Below, piece by piece: positions 1-7,352 of a stretch of 32,921 bases of DNA; position 1 is the first letter of the stretch, and every line of letters begins with the position of its first letter. This stretch comes from an uncultured Verrucomicrobia subdivision 3 bacterium (GTDB lineage: Bacteria > Verrucomicrobiota > Verrucomicrobiia > Limisphaerales > UBA11358), in the NCBI GenBank assembly GCA_903888765.1, contig CAISVF010000500.1, positions 1-32,921 of the forward strand, read 5' to 3'. A model generated the notes under the pieces. The model was given only the letters and a program-made list of their open reading frames with translations, made no database searches and was not told where the DNA came from. The position numbers and the translations under genes are program-made.

Positions 1-67
1 CACGCCCCGGCTGGCAAAGGACGAGGGCGGCGAGCATTCCGATCAAACTTACTTCTAATTTCAGCAT
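1..67 (-). CDS. 5' end of an exported protein (partial, runs off left edge)
   Basis: An open frame begins with ATG at 67-65 on the minus strand and continues past the left edge; only about 22 residues are visible. They read MLKLEVSLIGMLAALVLC followed by QPGR, that is a short charged start and a hydrophobic stretch like a signal peptide. A purine-rich AAAAAGAG lies just upstream of the ATG and could be a ribosome binding site. The start sits 38 bp downstream of the stop of the squalene-cyclase-repeat gene, so the two are probably co-transcribed. The function cannot be read from this fragment. Confidence 0.5.
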   Translation of the reverse strand, partial: MLKLEVSLIGMLAALVLCQPGR

Positions 68-105
68 ACTCTTTTTAAAAATGTAAATATTCCCGAGGCG
101 GATAA

Positions 106-1311
106 TCAATTATGATTTGCATGGCCATAAAGAATCTCAAGCGCCATGACGGCATAAGTGGTGACGAGCACCGGATCCGTTTCCCAAAAACGCTTTTCGG
201 GATTGACCCACGATCCGTCAGGCTTTTGCAGCTTGAGCAATTGGCTGGCGATTTCAGCCCGCCAGTCAACCTGACTGCCATCGGCTAGCTGCAACTTATC
301 CAAGCCCGCAGCGGCGAGCGCCTTGGTCAGCAGGTGCAAGTAATAGTAATAACCTTGCTGGCCCATGCCAGGATTTTCCGCAAGGGTGTAGTTGGCGCGC
401 ACCCAGTCCAACACTGCGACAACTCGCGAATCGTGCTTATCCACGCGAGCATAGATATAACTCAGCAAGCCTCCATAACTCATGCTGCCATAACTACGCA
501 GCGCGACACGGCCGGTCGCGGTATTAGTGACTGCGCCAGCATTACTAACACCCGGGTAATAAACAAAACCTCCACGATCTCGGGAATCGTCAGACACCCA
601 GTCCGCCTGGTTAACAGAAGATAGGTTCTGGCAATTCTGGAGGAAATGAACCACTGCGGCCCAATCAACATCAGACTCCAGTTTGGTGAATCCCGGCGCG
701 TCCTTGACCAGCGCGGCTTCCGACAGGCGCATGGCTTCGATGGCCATGAGCGTGTTATTCATGTCGGAATGCTGATACTTGCTGCCGTAGCCGATTCCGC
801 CATCGAACGGCGTATCATTCGTGCCTTTCGCGCCAAAATCAATTTGCGAACCCGCCAGATAATGACGCGCAGCCAGAATGACGGGTGTGAAATGGTCGTC
901 GTGAGCCGACGCAAGAGCGATGAGGCACAGCGCGGTGTTATAGTTGGCCAGCCCGGCACGCTGAATGCTGCCATCCGGCTTGGCGGAAGTGAGAATGAAG
1001 TCGTAGGCCCTCGCCAGCTCCGACGAACGATTTTGCAAGAAGCGACCGGAAGGATCGAAGCTTAAGGTGGTGAGCACCAAGGCCGTCACGGCTGGCTGCT
1101 CGGAGGGGGACCACCAGCCGTTGGAGTTCTGGTTCTTAAGCAGGAAGACGGTACCGCGGGCAATGGCTGCTTGCAGATCCGCAGCCTTAGGAGCGACGAG
1201 TTTCCCTGACACGGACTGACCCGCCGGTGTAACAGCCGCGCTTGAGAAAAAAGCTACGGTGCTGAGCCAGAGGCTCAACAACATTGAAGCGAATTGGGCA
1301 AATGCTTTCAT
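106..1311 (-). CDS. Secreted prenyltransferase/squalene-oxidase-repeat protein
   Basis: The 401-residue product starts with a signal peptide (hydrophobic core about residues 9-25, ending SSAA). The rest is built from alpha-alpha barrel repeats of the squalene cyclase/prenyltransferase superfamily: QNSNGWW at 61-67, KPDGSIQ at 111-117, and a near-C-terminal QKPDGSW. I see no DxDD catalytic motif of true squalene-hopene cyclases, and the protein is far shorter than those enzymes (about 600 residues), so terpene cyclase activity is unlikely. Secreted proteins with this fold but no known activity are common in Verrucomicrobiota and Planctomycetota; a binding or structural role is possible. It is divergent from the ebo operon. 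Its upstream region carries one of the three CGCAAAATG direct-repeat sites (1409-1439). The fold is fairly certain, the function unknown. Confidence 0.8.
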   Translation of the reverse strand: MKAFAQFASMLLSLWLSTVAFFSSAAVTPAGQSVSGKLVAPKAADLQAAIARGTVFLLKNQNSNGWWSPSEQPAVTALVLTTLSFDPSGRFLQNRSSELARAYDFILTSAKPDGSIQRAGLANYNTALCLIALASAHDDHFTPVILAARHYLAGSQIDFGAKGTNDTPFDGGIGYGSKYQHSDMNNTLMAIEAMRLSEAALVKDAPGFTKLESDVDWAAVVHFLQNCQNLSSVNQADWVSDDSRDRGGFVYYPGVSNAGAVTNTATGRVALRSYGSMSYGGLLSYIYARVDKHDSRVVAVLDWVRANYTLAENPGMGQQGYYYYLHLLTKALAAAGLDKLQLADGSQVDWRAEIASQLLKLQKPDGSWVNPEKRFWETDPVLVTTYAVMALEILYGHANHN

Positions 1312-1510
1312 TTTAATGGTAATTATGATCGAATGACACTGGTATTAAGTCGGCTTGCTCCAATGAGCGCTGAGGATGTTAAAATAGCCGGATGATTTGG
1401 GCGACTACCATTTTGCGTTTTAAATAGCCCCATTTTGCGTCAGATTTTTATTCACGCTGAAGGTTGGAAAAATGTTGCGTCCACCACCCTCTGACGTAGG
1501 ATTGAGCCCT
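1312..1510. other. Divergent intergenic region between squalene-repeat gene and ebo operon
   Basis: This stretch of about 200 bp separates two divergent transcription units and must hold both promoters. The clear element is the tandem CATTTTGCG pair at 1409-1439, whose geometry points toward the minus-strand gene. I could not pick a convincing -35/-10 pair for the plus-strand ebo operon. GAAGG at 1459-1463 could serve an upstream ATG at 1472, and TAGGA at 1497-1501 could serve the ATG at 1511. Confidence 0.6.
1409..1439 (-). promoter_or_regulatory. Direct-repeat operator, site 1 (2 x CGCAAAATG, 22-bp period)
   Basis: CATTTTGCG lies at 1409-1417 and again, perfectly, at 1431-1439, so the repeats start 22 bp apart with a 13-bp AT-rich spacer. 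The pair is about 98 bp upstream of the start codon at 1311. The same 9-mer with the same spacing recurs at 25970-26000 and 28714-28744, also upstream of minus-strand genes. At the offset where the other two sites carry TAAAATT, this one has the weaker TTAACAT (1382-1376). Two direct half-sites about two helical turns apart suit an AraC-family activator; the protein that binds is not in the window. Confidence 0.7.
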
Positions 1511-1777
1511 ATGAACCGTAGTCAATTGCTGGATCTGTATTTCCTTGAAGCGCGCGCACGGGTCATTGATTTGGCAGCATTTATGGATCGCGTTAATCGC
1601 GCAGAAGGCGAAGTTGATTTTCGCTATCAAGCGCTCAAGCAAGCAATAACCGAACTCCAAAGCGATGACGCGGGGTATGCTCGCAGGGTACTTTTGAAAT
1701 TCAGCGATCCTACCATCGAACCGAGCGAAAAGGCAGCGGGCAAAAGTGCTTGCGGGGCATGGTCCGGAATTAGTTAA
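1511..1777 (+). CDS. Small conserved-looking protein at the head of the ebo operon
   Basis: The 88-residue product is mostly helical and soluble, with an acidic/basic first half (LLDLYFLEARARVIDLAAF) and a C-terminal segment SDPTIEP then GKSACGAW that looks like a conserved motif. I do not recognise a named family. It lies 30 bp ahead of eboB on the same strand, where many ebo clusters carry eboA, but it is much shorter than EboA (roughly 200-300 residues) and does not resemble it. An in-frame ATG at 1472 would add 13 residues (MLRPPPSDVGLSP); I prefer 1511 because the extension is proline-rich and unlike the rest, though both starts have a plausible ribosome binding site. The reading frame looks real and the function is unknown. 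Confidence 0.65.
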   Translation: MNRSQLLDLYFLEARARVIDLAAFMDRVNRAEGEVDFRYQALKQAITELQSDDAGYARRVLLKFSDPTIEPSEKAAGKSACGAWSGIS

Positions 1778-1807
1778 CTCGGCCATCCATCATAGTTTCG
1801 TCCGCTC

Positions 1808-2614
1808 ATGCGTTATATTGAACCTCATGCCCATATGGTCAGCCGGGTAACCGACGACTATGTGGCGATGGCGACGGCCGGTTGCGCCGCGATTTGCGAA
1901 CCGGCCTTTTGGGCCGGATATGACCGGAGTTCGCCCAAAGGGTTCTTCGATTACTTCCGACAGTTGACCGAGCACGAACCGAAACGCGCGGCCAAGTTTA
2001 GCGTGCCGCATTTCTGCTGGTTGTGCATCAATCCCAAGGAATCCGAAGATGTGCAACTTGCCACCGAGGTCATTGACCTGATCCCAGAATTCCTGAACGC
2101 ACCGAACGTACTGGGCATCGGCGAGATCGGACTCAACAAGAATTCTCGCAATGAGCTCAAGGTGCTGGAAATGCACGTGGATCTGGCCGCCCGCACCGGG
2201 CAACTCATCCTGGTGCACACGCCACATCTCGAAGACAAGTTCAAAGGCACGCGCCTGATTCTCGACGTACTGAAAAACGACCGGCGGATTCAGCCAGAGC
2301 GCTGTATCATTGACCATGTCGAAGAACATACCGTGGACCTCGTACTCGATGAGGGCTTTTGGGCCGGCATGACGCTTTATCCCGAAACCAAATGCACTGC
2401 CGCCCGGGCAGTGGATATTCTGGAATGTTACGGCAGCGAGAAACTCTGGATGAACAGCGCGTGCGATTGGGGCGTTAGCGTGCCGCTGGCGGTGCCTTAT
2501 GCCGCCCTGGAAATGCGCCGGCGCGGCCATGCTACCGAGGCGGTTGACCGAGCCATTTTCGGTAATCCGCTACGTTTTCTGAGCCAATGCCCTAAATTCA
2601 AACCGGCGATGTGA
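1808..2614 (+). CDS. eboB: TatD-family metal-dependent hydrolase EboB
   Basis: The 268-residue protein has the TatD-type amidohydrolase TIM barrel: HAH near the N-terminus (H7, H9), GIGEIGLN with E106 as bridging metal ligand, HTPH at 137-140, IDHVEEHT with H170 and H174, and a late Asp in NSACDWG (D220). These are the metal ligands expected of the family, so it is probably an active hydrolase; the substrate is unknown. It has no signal peptide and should be cytoplasmic. The following genes (eboE, eboC, eboD, eboF) make the assignment to EboB firm. No strong Shine-Dalgarno precedes the ATG at 1808. Confidence 0.85.
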   Translation: MRYIEPHAHMVSRVTDDYVAMATAGCAAICEPAFWAGYDRSSPKGFFDYFRQLTEHEPKRAAKFSVPHFCWLCINPKESEDVQLATEVIDLIPEFLNAPNVLGIGEIGLNKNSRNELKVLEMHVDLAARTGQLILVHTPHLEDKFKGTRLILDVLKNDRRIQPERCIIDHVEEHTVDLVLDEGFWAGMTLYPETKCTAARAVDILECYGSEKLWMNSACDWGVSVPLAVPYAALEMRRRGHATEAVDRAIFGNPLRFLSQCPKFKPAM

Positions 2615-2633
2615 CCGGCCAAATTCCTGCTGC

Positions 2634-3809
2634 ATGCGCCTCAACCACGGCCTCCACCTTGCCTATTGCACCAACGTGCATCGCGGCGTAACCTGGGCAG
2701 AAACTTTTTCGGCATTAGAGCAGCACACGCTCGTTGTGAAAGAAGCCGTCTGCCCGGACGCACCTTATGCCATCGGCCTGCGCCTCGGCGACGTAGCGTC
2801 CCGTGAATTGTCGGACCCAACCCGGCTGCGGGAATTTCAGCGCTGGTTGGAACGCCACGATTGCTATGTATTCACGATTAATGGTTTTCCCTTTGGACGC
2901 TTTCACGGCACACGCGTCAAGGAACAGGTTTATGCGCCGGACTGGACGGCACCGGCACGGCTGGCCTACACCAACCGCCTCTTCGATTTACTCGCCACGC
3001 TCGTGCCCAGCGGCATGGCGGGCAGTGTCAGCACGCTACCAGGATCCTTCAAAGAATTCATCCACTCCCCAGAACAGGAACGCGCCATGCGAACCAACCT
3101 TTGGAGGTGCGTGGAACACATGGCCAAACTCAGCGCAGAAACCGGCAAGGATTTACATCTCGGCCTGGAACCGGAGCCGTTCGGCTTCTGTGAAAACACC
3201 GCCGAGACCATCGCCTTTTTTGCCGCGCTGGCGGCAGACCGCCCTAACGACCCTCGCCTGCTTCGCCATCTGGGCGTGAATTACGACGCCTGCCATTTCG
3301 CGGTGGAGTTCGAGCAACCGGCGAACGCAATCGAAGCCTTCACGCGGCAGGGAATCCGTTTGAGCAAGCTACATTTGAGCAACGCCCTGCGGCTAGCCCC
3401 CACGGCCCCAGCGCGGCAGCGGCTCGCACAATTTCAAGACGGGATTTATTTGCACCAGGTCATCGGCCGCCGCGCCGATGGCTTACTCAACCGGCACAAA
3501 GATATTGACGCCGCATTGGCGGCGGCGGCAGGCAAGGTGGCTTTCTCCGACGAGGAATGGCGCGTACATTTCCACATCCCGCTCCAGACCGAACCAGAAA
3601 ATGAATTTAAAAATACGAGTGAAGACCTCAAAGAAGTGTTGCGCCTGCTCGGTCGGAATCCGACGCTTTGCCAACACTTGGAAATAGAAACTTACACCTG
3701 GGAAGTCATGCCCGCAGCCTACCGCAAAGGCCGCGTCGAAGATCAACTTATAGCTGAATATGACTGGACACTCAACCAACTGCGGGAAAATAAACTGGAA
3801 AAAAGCTGA
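2634..3809 (+). CDS. eboE: Metabolite traffic protein EboE (xylose-isomerase-like TIM barrel)
   Basis: The 391-residue product matches EboE, a family distantly related to xylose-isomerase-like sugar epimerases. Features that fit are GLHLAYCTNVHRG near the start (6-18), NGFPFGRFHG (83-92), LHLGLEPEPFGF (174-185), NYDACHFAVEF (216-226), KLHLSN (245-250), HFHIPLQTEPEN (312-323) and EIETYTWEVMP (350-360). The Glu, Asp/His and Glu residues at strand ends suit a metal-binding barrel that isomerises or hydrolyses a sugar-like substrate, but no reaction is established. The gene follows eboB by 19 bp and precedes eboC by 3 bp. eboE placed between eboB and eboC is a variation on the usual ebo order. 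The protein is predicted cytoplasmic. Confidence 0.85.
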   Translation: MRLNHGLHLAYCTNVHRGVTWAETFSALEQHTLVVKEAVCPDAPYAIGLRLGDVASRELSDPTRLREFQRWLERHDCYVFTINGFPFGRFHGTRVKEQVYAPDWTAPARLAYTNRLFDLLATLVPSGMAGSVSTLPGSFKEFIHSPEQERAMRTNLWRCVEHMAKLSAETGKDLHLGLEPEPFGFCENTAETIAFFAALAADRPNDPRLLRHLGVNYDACHFAVEFEQPANAIEAFTRQGIRLSKLHLSNALRLAPTAPARQRLAQFQDGIYLHQVIGRRADGLLNRHKDIDAALAAAAGKVAFSDEEWRVHFHIPLQTEPENEFKNTSEDLKEVLRLLGRNPTLCQHLEIETYTWEVMPAAYRKGRVEDQLIAEYDWTLNQLRENKLEKS

Positions 3810-3812
3810 CGC

Positions 3813-4673
3813 ATGCTTATGCCACGCCTGCGCACTTTACTGATGCTGGGAAGAGTTTCCAATCTACCCACCGTGTGGTCCAATTGCCTGGCTGCCGGAA
3901 TTCTGTCCGGTGGTGGCGAAGGGAAAAAGTTGGCGCTGATTTTAGCGAGCGGCAGCAGTCTCTATCTCGGAGGCATGTTCCTAAATGACGCCTGCGATGC
4001 GGATTTTGACCACTGCCAGCGGCCGGAACGCCCCATCCCCAGCGGCATTATCACGCGGGGCACAGTTTGGGCCTGGAGCTTAGCTTTGCTTCTCGCCGGG
4101 TTGCTACTGGCGGCAGCCCTGGGTGGCCGAGCGTTTATCTGCGCTTTGACTTTGCTGGCAGCCATCGTCGCCTACGACTTGTGGCACAAGCGGCATTTCT
4201 TCACCCTCGGATTGATGGCCGGTTGCCGTGCGCTGCTATATATTTTCGCCGGCATTGCCGTCGCTGGCACAGTCTCACATTGCGTGCTAGCAGCAGCGGG
4301 CGGCATGGCCGCGTATATTTTCGGCATTAGCCTGCTGGCACGGCACGAGAACGGAATCAGCCGTCCACCGAAATGGCCAGCCCTACTGCTCGTCATGCCG
4401 GTTTTACCGATCGGATTGCACCTTTGCGCCAAGAACGTAGCGGCAACGGCAATCGGTTTGGTGACGTTCATCGTCTGGCTGGGAATCACCATTGTCCAAT
4501 TATGGCGACCCGAGCCGCAAACGGGTCGAGCAGTGGGAAGGTTACTGGCAGCCATAGTGCTGGCGGACTGGGTACAAGTGGCCGCCGTGGCACCATTTTT
4601 GCCCCACGCAATCCTGTGGACTGCGCTCTTTGGTTTGACCCTCTGGCTACAGCGCCGCGTTCCGGCAACCTGA
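3813..4673 (+). CDS. eboC: UbiA-family prenyltransferase EboC
   Basis: The 286-residue integral membrane protein has about eight hydrophobic helices. The first Asp-rich motif of UbiA enzymes is clear at NDACDADFD (58-66), followed by RPERPIPSG (70-78), which helps bind prenyl diphosphate and Mg2+. The second conserved region is YDLWHK (121-126), then GCRALLY (138-143). The family transfers a polyprenyl group from its diphosphate to an acceptor in the membrane; the acceptor in ebo systems is unknown, and a product of EboD/EboE is a reasonable guess. The ATG at 3813 is 3 bp after eboE; a second ATG at 3819 is also possible. Tight spacing suggests translational coupling. Confidence 0.88.
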   Translation: MLMPRLRTLLMLGRVSNLPTVWSNCLAAGILSGGGEGKKLALILASGSSLYLGGMFLNDACDADFDHCQRPERPIPSGIITRGTVWAWSLALLLAGLLLAAALGGRAFICALTLLAAIVAYDLWHKRHFFTLGLMAGCRALLYIFAGIAVAGTVSHCVLAAAGGMAAYIFGISLLARHENGISRPPKWPALLLVMPVLPIGLHLCAKNVAATAIGLVTFIVWLGITIVQLWRPEPQTGRAVGRLLAAIVLADWVQVAAVAPFLPHAILWTALFGLTLWLQRRVPAT

Positions 4674-4734
4674 TCCAACTGCCATTTCCAATAATAAAAT
4701 CGAGTTTTTGCCAGAGCTGCGGCATCATTAAATC

Positions 4735-5940
4735 GTGCGTTGTATCGAACACACCATTGAAGTTCGCTGGCGACACCGGGTCTTTTTCACAGACCAGGTG
4801 TTCGCGCCTCTAAATATATTGTTCCGAAATGTGTTGGCGGCAAGCGAAGACCCGCTCCCCGCCCGTGCATTGCTCATCGTTGATGAATCTCTCGCCAAAG
4901 CCCGGCCAACGCTGTTGTCGGACATTCGCACCTATTTTGCCGCCCACGCTCAAGCGATTACACTGGCAGGTGAACCGCTGGTGATCGAAGGCGGTGAGCG
5001 GGTAAAGAACTCCTATTTGCACGTCAGCCAAATCCAGTCAGCAATTGACGCACATCACCTGGACCGGCACTCAACGATTATTGCCGTTGGCGGCGGCGCA
5101 TTGCTGGATATGGCGGGGTTGGCGGCGGCGACGGCGCATCGAGGTGTGCGCCTGATTCGCTTGCCAAGCACCACGCTCAGCCAAGCGGATTCCGGGGTGG
5201 GCGTGAAGAACGGAATCAATGCATTCGGCAAAAAAAATTTCATCGGGACCTTTGCGCCACCTTTTGCGGTCATTAATGATTTTGCTTTGCTGGCCACCTT
5301 GCCGCCGCGCGACTTGCGCTGCGGTTACGCGGAGGTGGTGAAGGTGGCATGCATTCGCGATGCTGATTTCTTTGCAGCACTGGAAAGTGAGGCGGCGGCA
5401 CTGCGTGATTTTGAGCCGGACACATTGCGCTGGGCGATCCACCGCTGCGCGGAATTGCATGTGCAGCATATCGCCGGTTCGGGCGATCCCTTTGAATTCG
5501 GCTCGGCCCGGCCACTCGACTTTGGCCATTGGGCAGCGCACAAGCTGGAGCAACTTTCCGACTACCGCATCCACCATGGCGAGGCGGTCGCCATCGGACT
5601 GGCGCTGGATGTTCTCTATTCCAGGAACATTGACCTGCTGACCGCCGAGGCCGCCGAGCGGGTTTTGTGCCTGCTCGAAAATCTCGGCTTCGAGTTATTT
5701 GTCGATGAACTACGGCACACCGATGAAACCAATCAACCCCGACTGCTCGATGGTCTGGCGGAATTCCAGGAACACCTTGGCGGCCGACTAACGATCACAC
5801 TACTGGGCAAAATTGGCCAAGGTGTCGAGGTTCATGAAATGCAGCGGCCAGCTATCCTGGCGGCACTACGCCAATTAGGGGAACGCCAGGCGGCGCGCGC
5901 ACGGGCCGGTGCGCTGGCCATTGCAGGCTGTACCGGATGA
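4735..5940 (+). CDS. eboD: 3-dehydroquinate-synthase-like protein EboD
   Basis: The 401-residue protein belongs to the sugar-phosphate cyclase superfamily (dehydroquinate synthase and relatives). It shows the NAD-binding VGGGALLD (118-125), PSTTLSQADSGVGVK (144-158), GYAEVVK with metal ligand E200, LDFGHWAAHKLE with H265, and RIHHGEAVAIG with H281. The metal site looks intact, so it is probably an active cyclase, but ebo homologues are thought to act on something other than the shikimate-pathway substrate. The start is GTG at 4735, 61 bp after eboC; the downstream VFFTDQVFAPLN fits the family's N-terminus. It overlaps eboF by 4 bp (ATGA). A housekeeping AroB is the alternative, but the neighbours argue against it. 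Confidence 0.85.
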   Translation: MRCIEHTIEVRWRHRVFFTDQVFAPLNILFRNVLAASEDPLPARALLIVDESLAKARPTLLSDIRTYFAAHAQAITLAGEPLVIEGGERVKNSYLHVSQIQSAIDAHHLDRHSTIIAVGGGALLDMAGLAAATAHRGVRLIRLPSTTLSQADSGVGVKNGINAFGKKNFIGTFAPPFAVINDFALLATLPPRDLRCGYAEVVKVACIRDADFFAALESEAAALRDFEPDTLRWAIHRCAELHVQHIAGSGDPFEFGSARPLDFGHWAAHKLEQLSDYRIHHGEAVAIGLALDVLYSRNIDLLTAEAAERVLCLLENLGFELFVDELRHTDETNQPRLLDGLAEFQEHLGGRLTITLLGKIGQGVEVHEMQRPAILAALRQLGERQAARARAGALAIAGCTG

Positions 5941-7334
5941 AACGACTCGCCGTTCTCAATATCGTGGGCTTGAGCGAGTCGTTGCTCTGCTCGGCCACGC
6001 CTCGACTGAACGCCTTCCGCCAAGCGGGTTCTTTCGCGTGCATCCGCCCGGCCATGCCTGCCGTCACGTGCACGGCTCAGTCAAATTATCTTACCGGCCT
6101 ACTGCCGCGCAACCACGGCATTGTGGCCAACGGCTGGTTCAATCGCGAGCTGGCTGAGGTGCATTTCTGGAAACAGTCGAACCAGCTGGTGCAGTCACCG
6201 AAAATCTGGGATGCCCTGCGCGCTGAAATACCCGGATTCACCTGCGCGCAGCTCTTTTGGTGGTTCAATATGTATTCCACGGCAGATTTCTCGATCACGC
6301 CACGACCGCTTTATCCCGCCGATGGGCGAAAGGTTTTTGACATTTACTCGTGGCCTTACAATTTGCGCCCGGAGATCAAACGTGACTTGGGAGAATTTCC
6401 ATTTTTCGGTTTCTGGGGTCCAGCCGCCGGCAGACAAACTCCGCAGGGCGCGCCCGACACAGCAACACGCTGGATCGCCGAGGCGGCCAAATGGATAGAG
6501 CACCGGCACGCACCAACCTTGAATCTCATCTATTTACCGCACCTCGATTATAATCTGCAAAGGCTGGGTCCGGGGCATCCGGAAATTGCCCGTGACCTCA
6601 AGCGAATAGACGCAATTTTTGGCGATTTACACGACTTCTTTGCCAAACAAGCGGTGGATGTTCTGGTGCTTTCCGAATACGGAATATCGGCGGTGCACCA
6701 GCCGGTTCATCTGAATCGGATTTTTCGCGAAAGCGGCTGGCTGGCGATTAAGGATGAACTCGGGAGTGAATTGCTCGACCCGGGCGCAAGTCAGGTGTTC
6801 GCCGTGGCGGACCACCAATTTGCGCACATCTACTTGAATACACCGGCCTTGCTAAACCAGGTCCGCACCTTACTGGAGAAGACTCCCGGTGTAGCCAAAG
6901 TTCTGGACGCTGAAGGAAAGCTGGCGGCGGGCCTGGATCACATGCGTTCCGGGGACCTGGTGGTAATAGCTGCGCACGATGCATGGTTCTCTTACTACTA
7001 CTGGCTGGAGGATTGTCGGGCGCCGGATTTTGCACGCACTGTGGACATTCACCGAAAGCCCGGCTACGACCCAGCGGAACTTTTCATTAATCCAGCGCTT
7101 CGCCTGCCGAAACTACACATCGCCTGGCGGCTGTTGCAAAAGCGGCTTGGCATGCGGATGCTCATGGACATCGTGCCGCTCGATGCGAACCTGGTAAGAG
7201 GATCCCATGGTGCCCTGCCCGTCAACCGCGCTGAATATCCGGTCGCAATAACAGGGCGAGCTAATGACATCCCGTCAACTGATTTAGAGGCCACGGACGT
7301 TTATGATCTGTTGCGCCGCCTTATGCTCAGTTGA
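5937..7334 (+). CDS. eboF: Alkaline-phosphatase-superfamily protein EboF
   Basis: The 465-residue product resembles type I phosphodiesterase/nucleotide pyrophosphatases and matches EboF by its N-terminal block: LNIVGLSESLL, then PAVTCTAQSNYLTGLLPRNH (41-60) and GIVANGWFNREL. The nucleophile Thr is probably T44. PHLDYNLQRLGPG (201-213) replaces the usual D-x3-H, giving D204 and Q208, and SEYGIS (246-251) replaces SDHG, so several canonical zinc ligands are missing. The usual N-terminal metal Asp is also not visible. It may therefore bind rather than hydrolyse, or use altered chemistry. There is no signal peptide. The ATG overlaps the eboD stop, showing translational coupling, and this is the last gene of the operon, converging on the minus-strand hydrolase gene with an 18-bp gap. 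Confidence 0.85.
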   Translation: MKRLAVLNIVGLSESLLCSATPRLNAFRQAGSFACIRPAMPAVTCTAQSNYLTGLLPRNHGIVANGWFNRELAEVHFWKQSNQLVQSPKIWDALRAEIPGFTCAQLFWWFNMYSTADFSITPRPLYPADGRKVFDIYSWPYNLRPEIKRDLGEFPFFGFWGPAAGRQTPQGAPDTATRWIAEAAKWIEHRHAPTLNLIYLPHLDYNLQRLGPGHPEIARDLKRIDAIFGDLHDFFAKQAVDVLVLSEYGISAVHQPVHLNRIFRESGWLAIKDELGSELLDPGASQVFAVADHQFAHIYLNTPALLNQVRTLLEKTPGVAKVLDAEGKLAAGLDHMRSGDLVVIAAHDAWFSYYYWLEDCRAPDFARTVDIHRKPGYDPAELFINPALRLPKLHIAWRLLQKRLGMRMLMDIVPLDANLVRGSHGALPVNRAEYPVAITGRANDIPSTDLEATDVYDLLRRLMLS

Positions 7335-7352
7335 TGACCGATCGGGCGCTTT

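Noticed and set aside
334-1065. Plus-strand open frames inside the squalene-cyclase-repeat gene
   Set aside because: Antisense shadows with no coherent protein features; the minus-strand gene explains the coding signal.
1448-2530. Minus-strand frames opposite the first ebo genes
   Set aside because: Antisense to eboB, whose metal-binding motifs are intact; no supporting features.
4172-4678. 168-codon minus-strand frame opposite eboC
   Set aside because: Low-complexity shadow of a GC-rich membrane-protein gene; the UbiA motifs on the plus strand are unambiguous.
7335-7352. CCGATCGG palindrome between convergent eboF and the GH-A gene
   Set aside because: Only a self-complementary octamer with no loop or U-tract; not a credible terminator.
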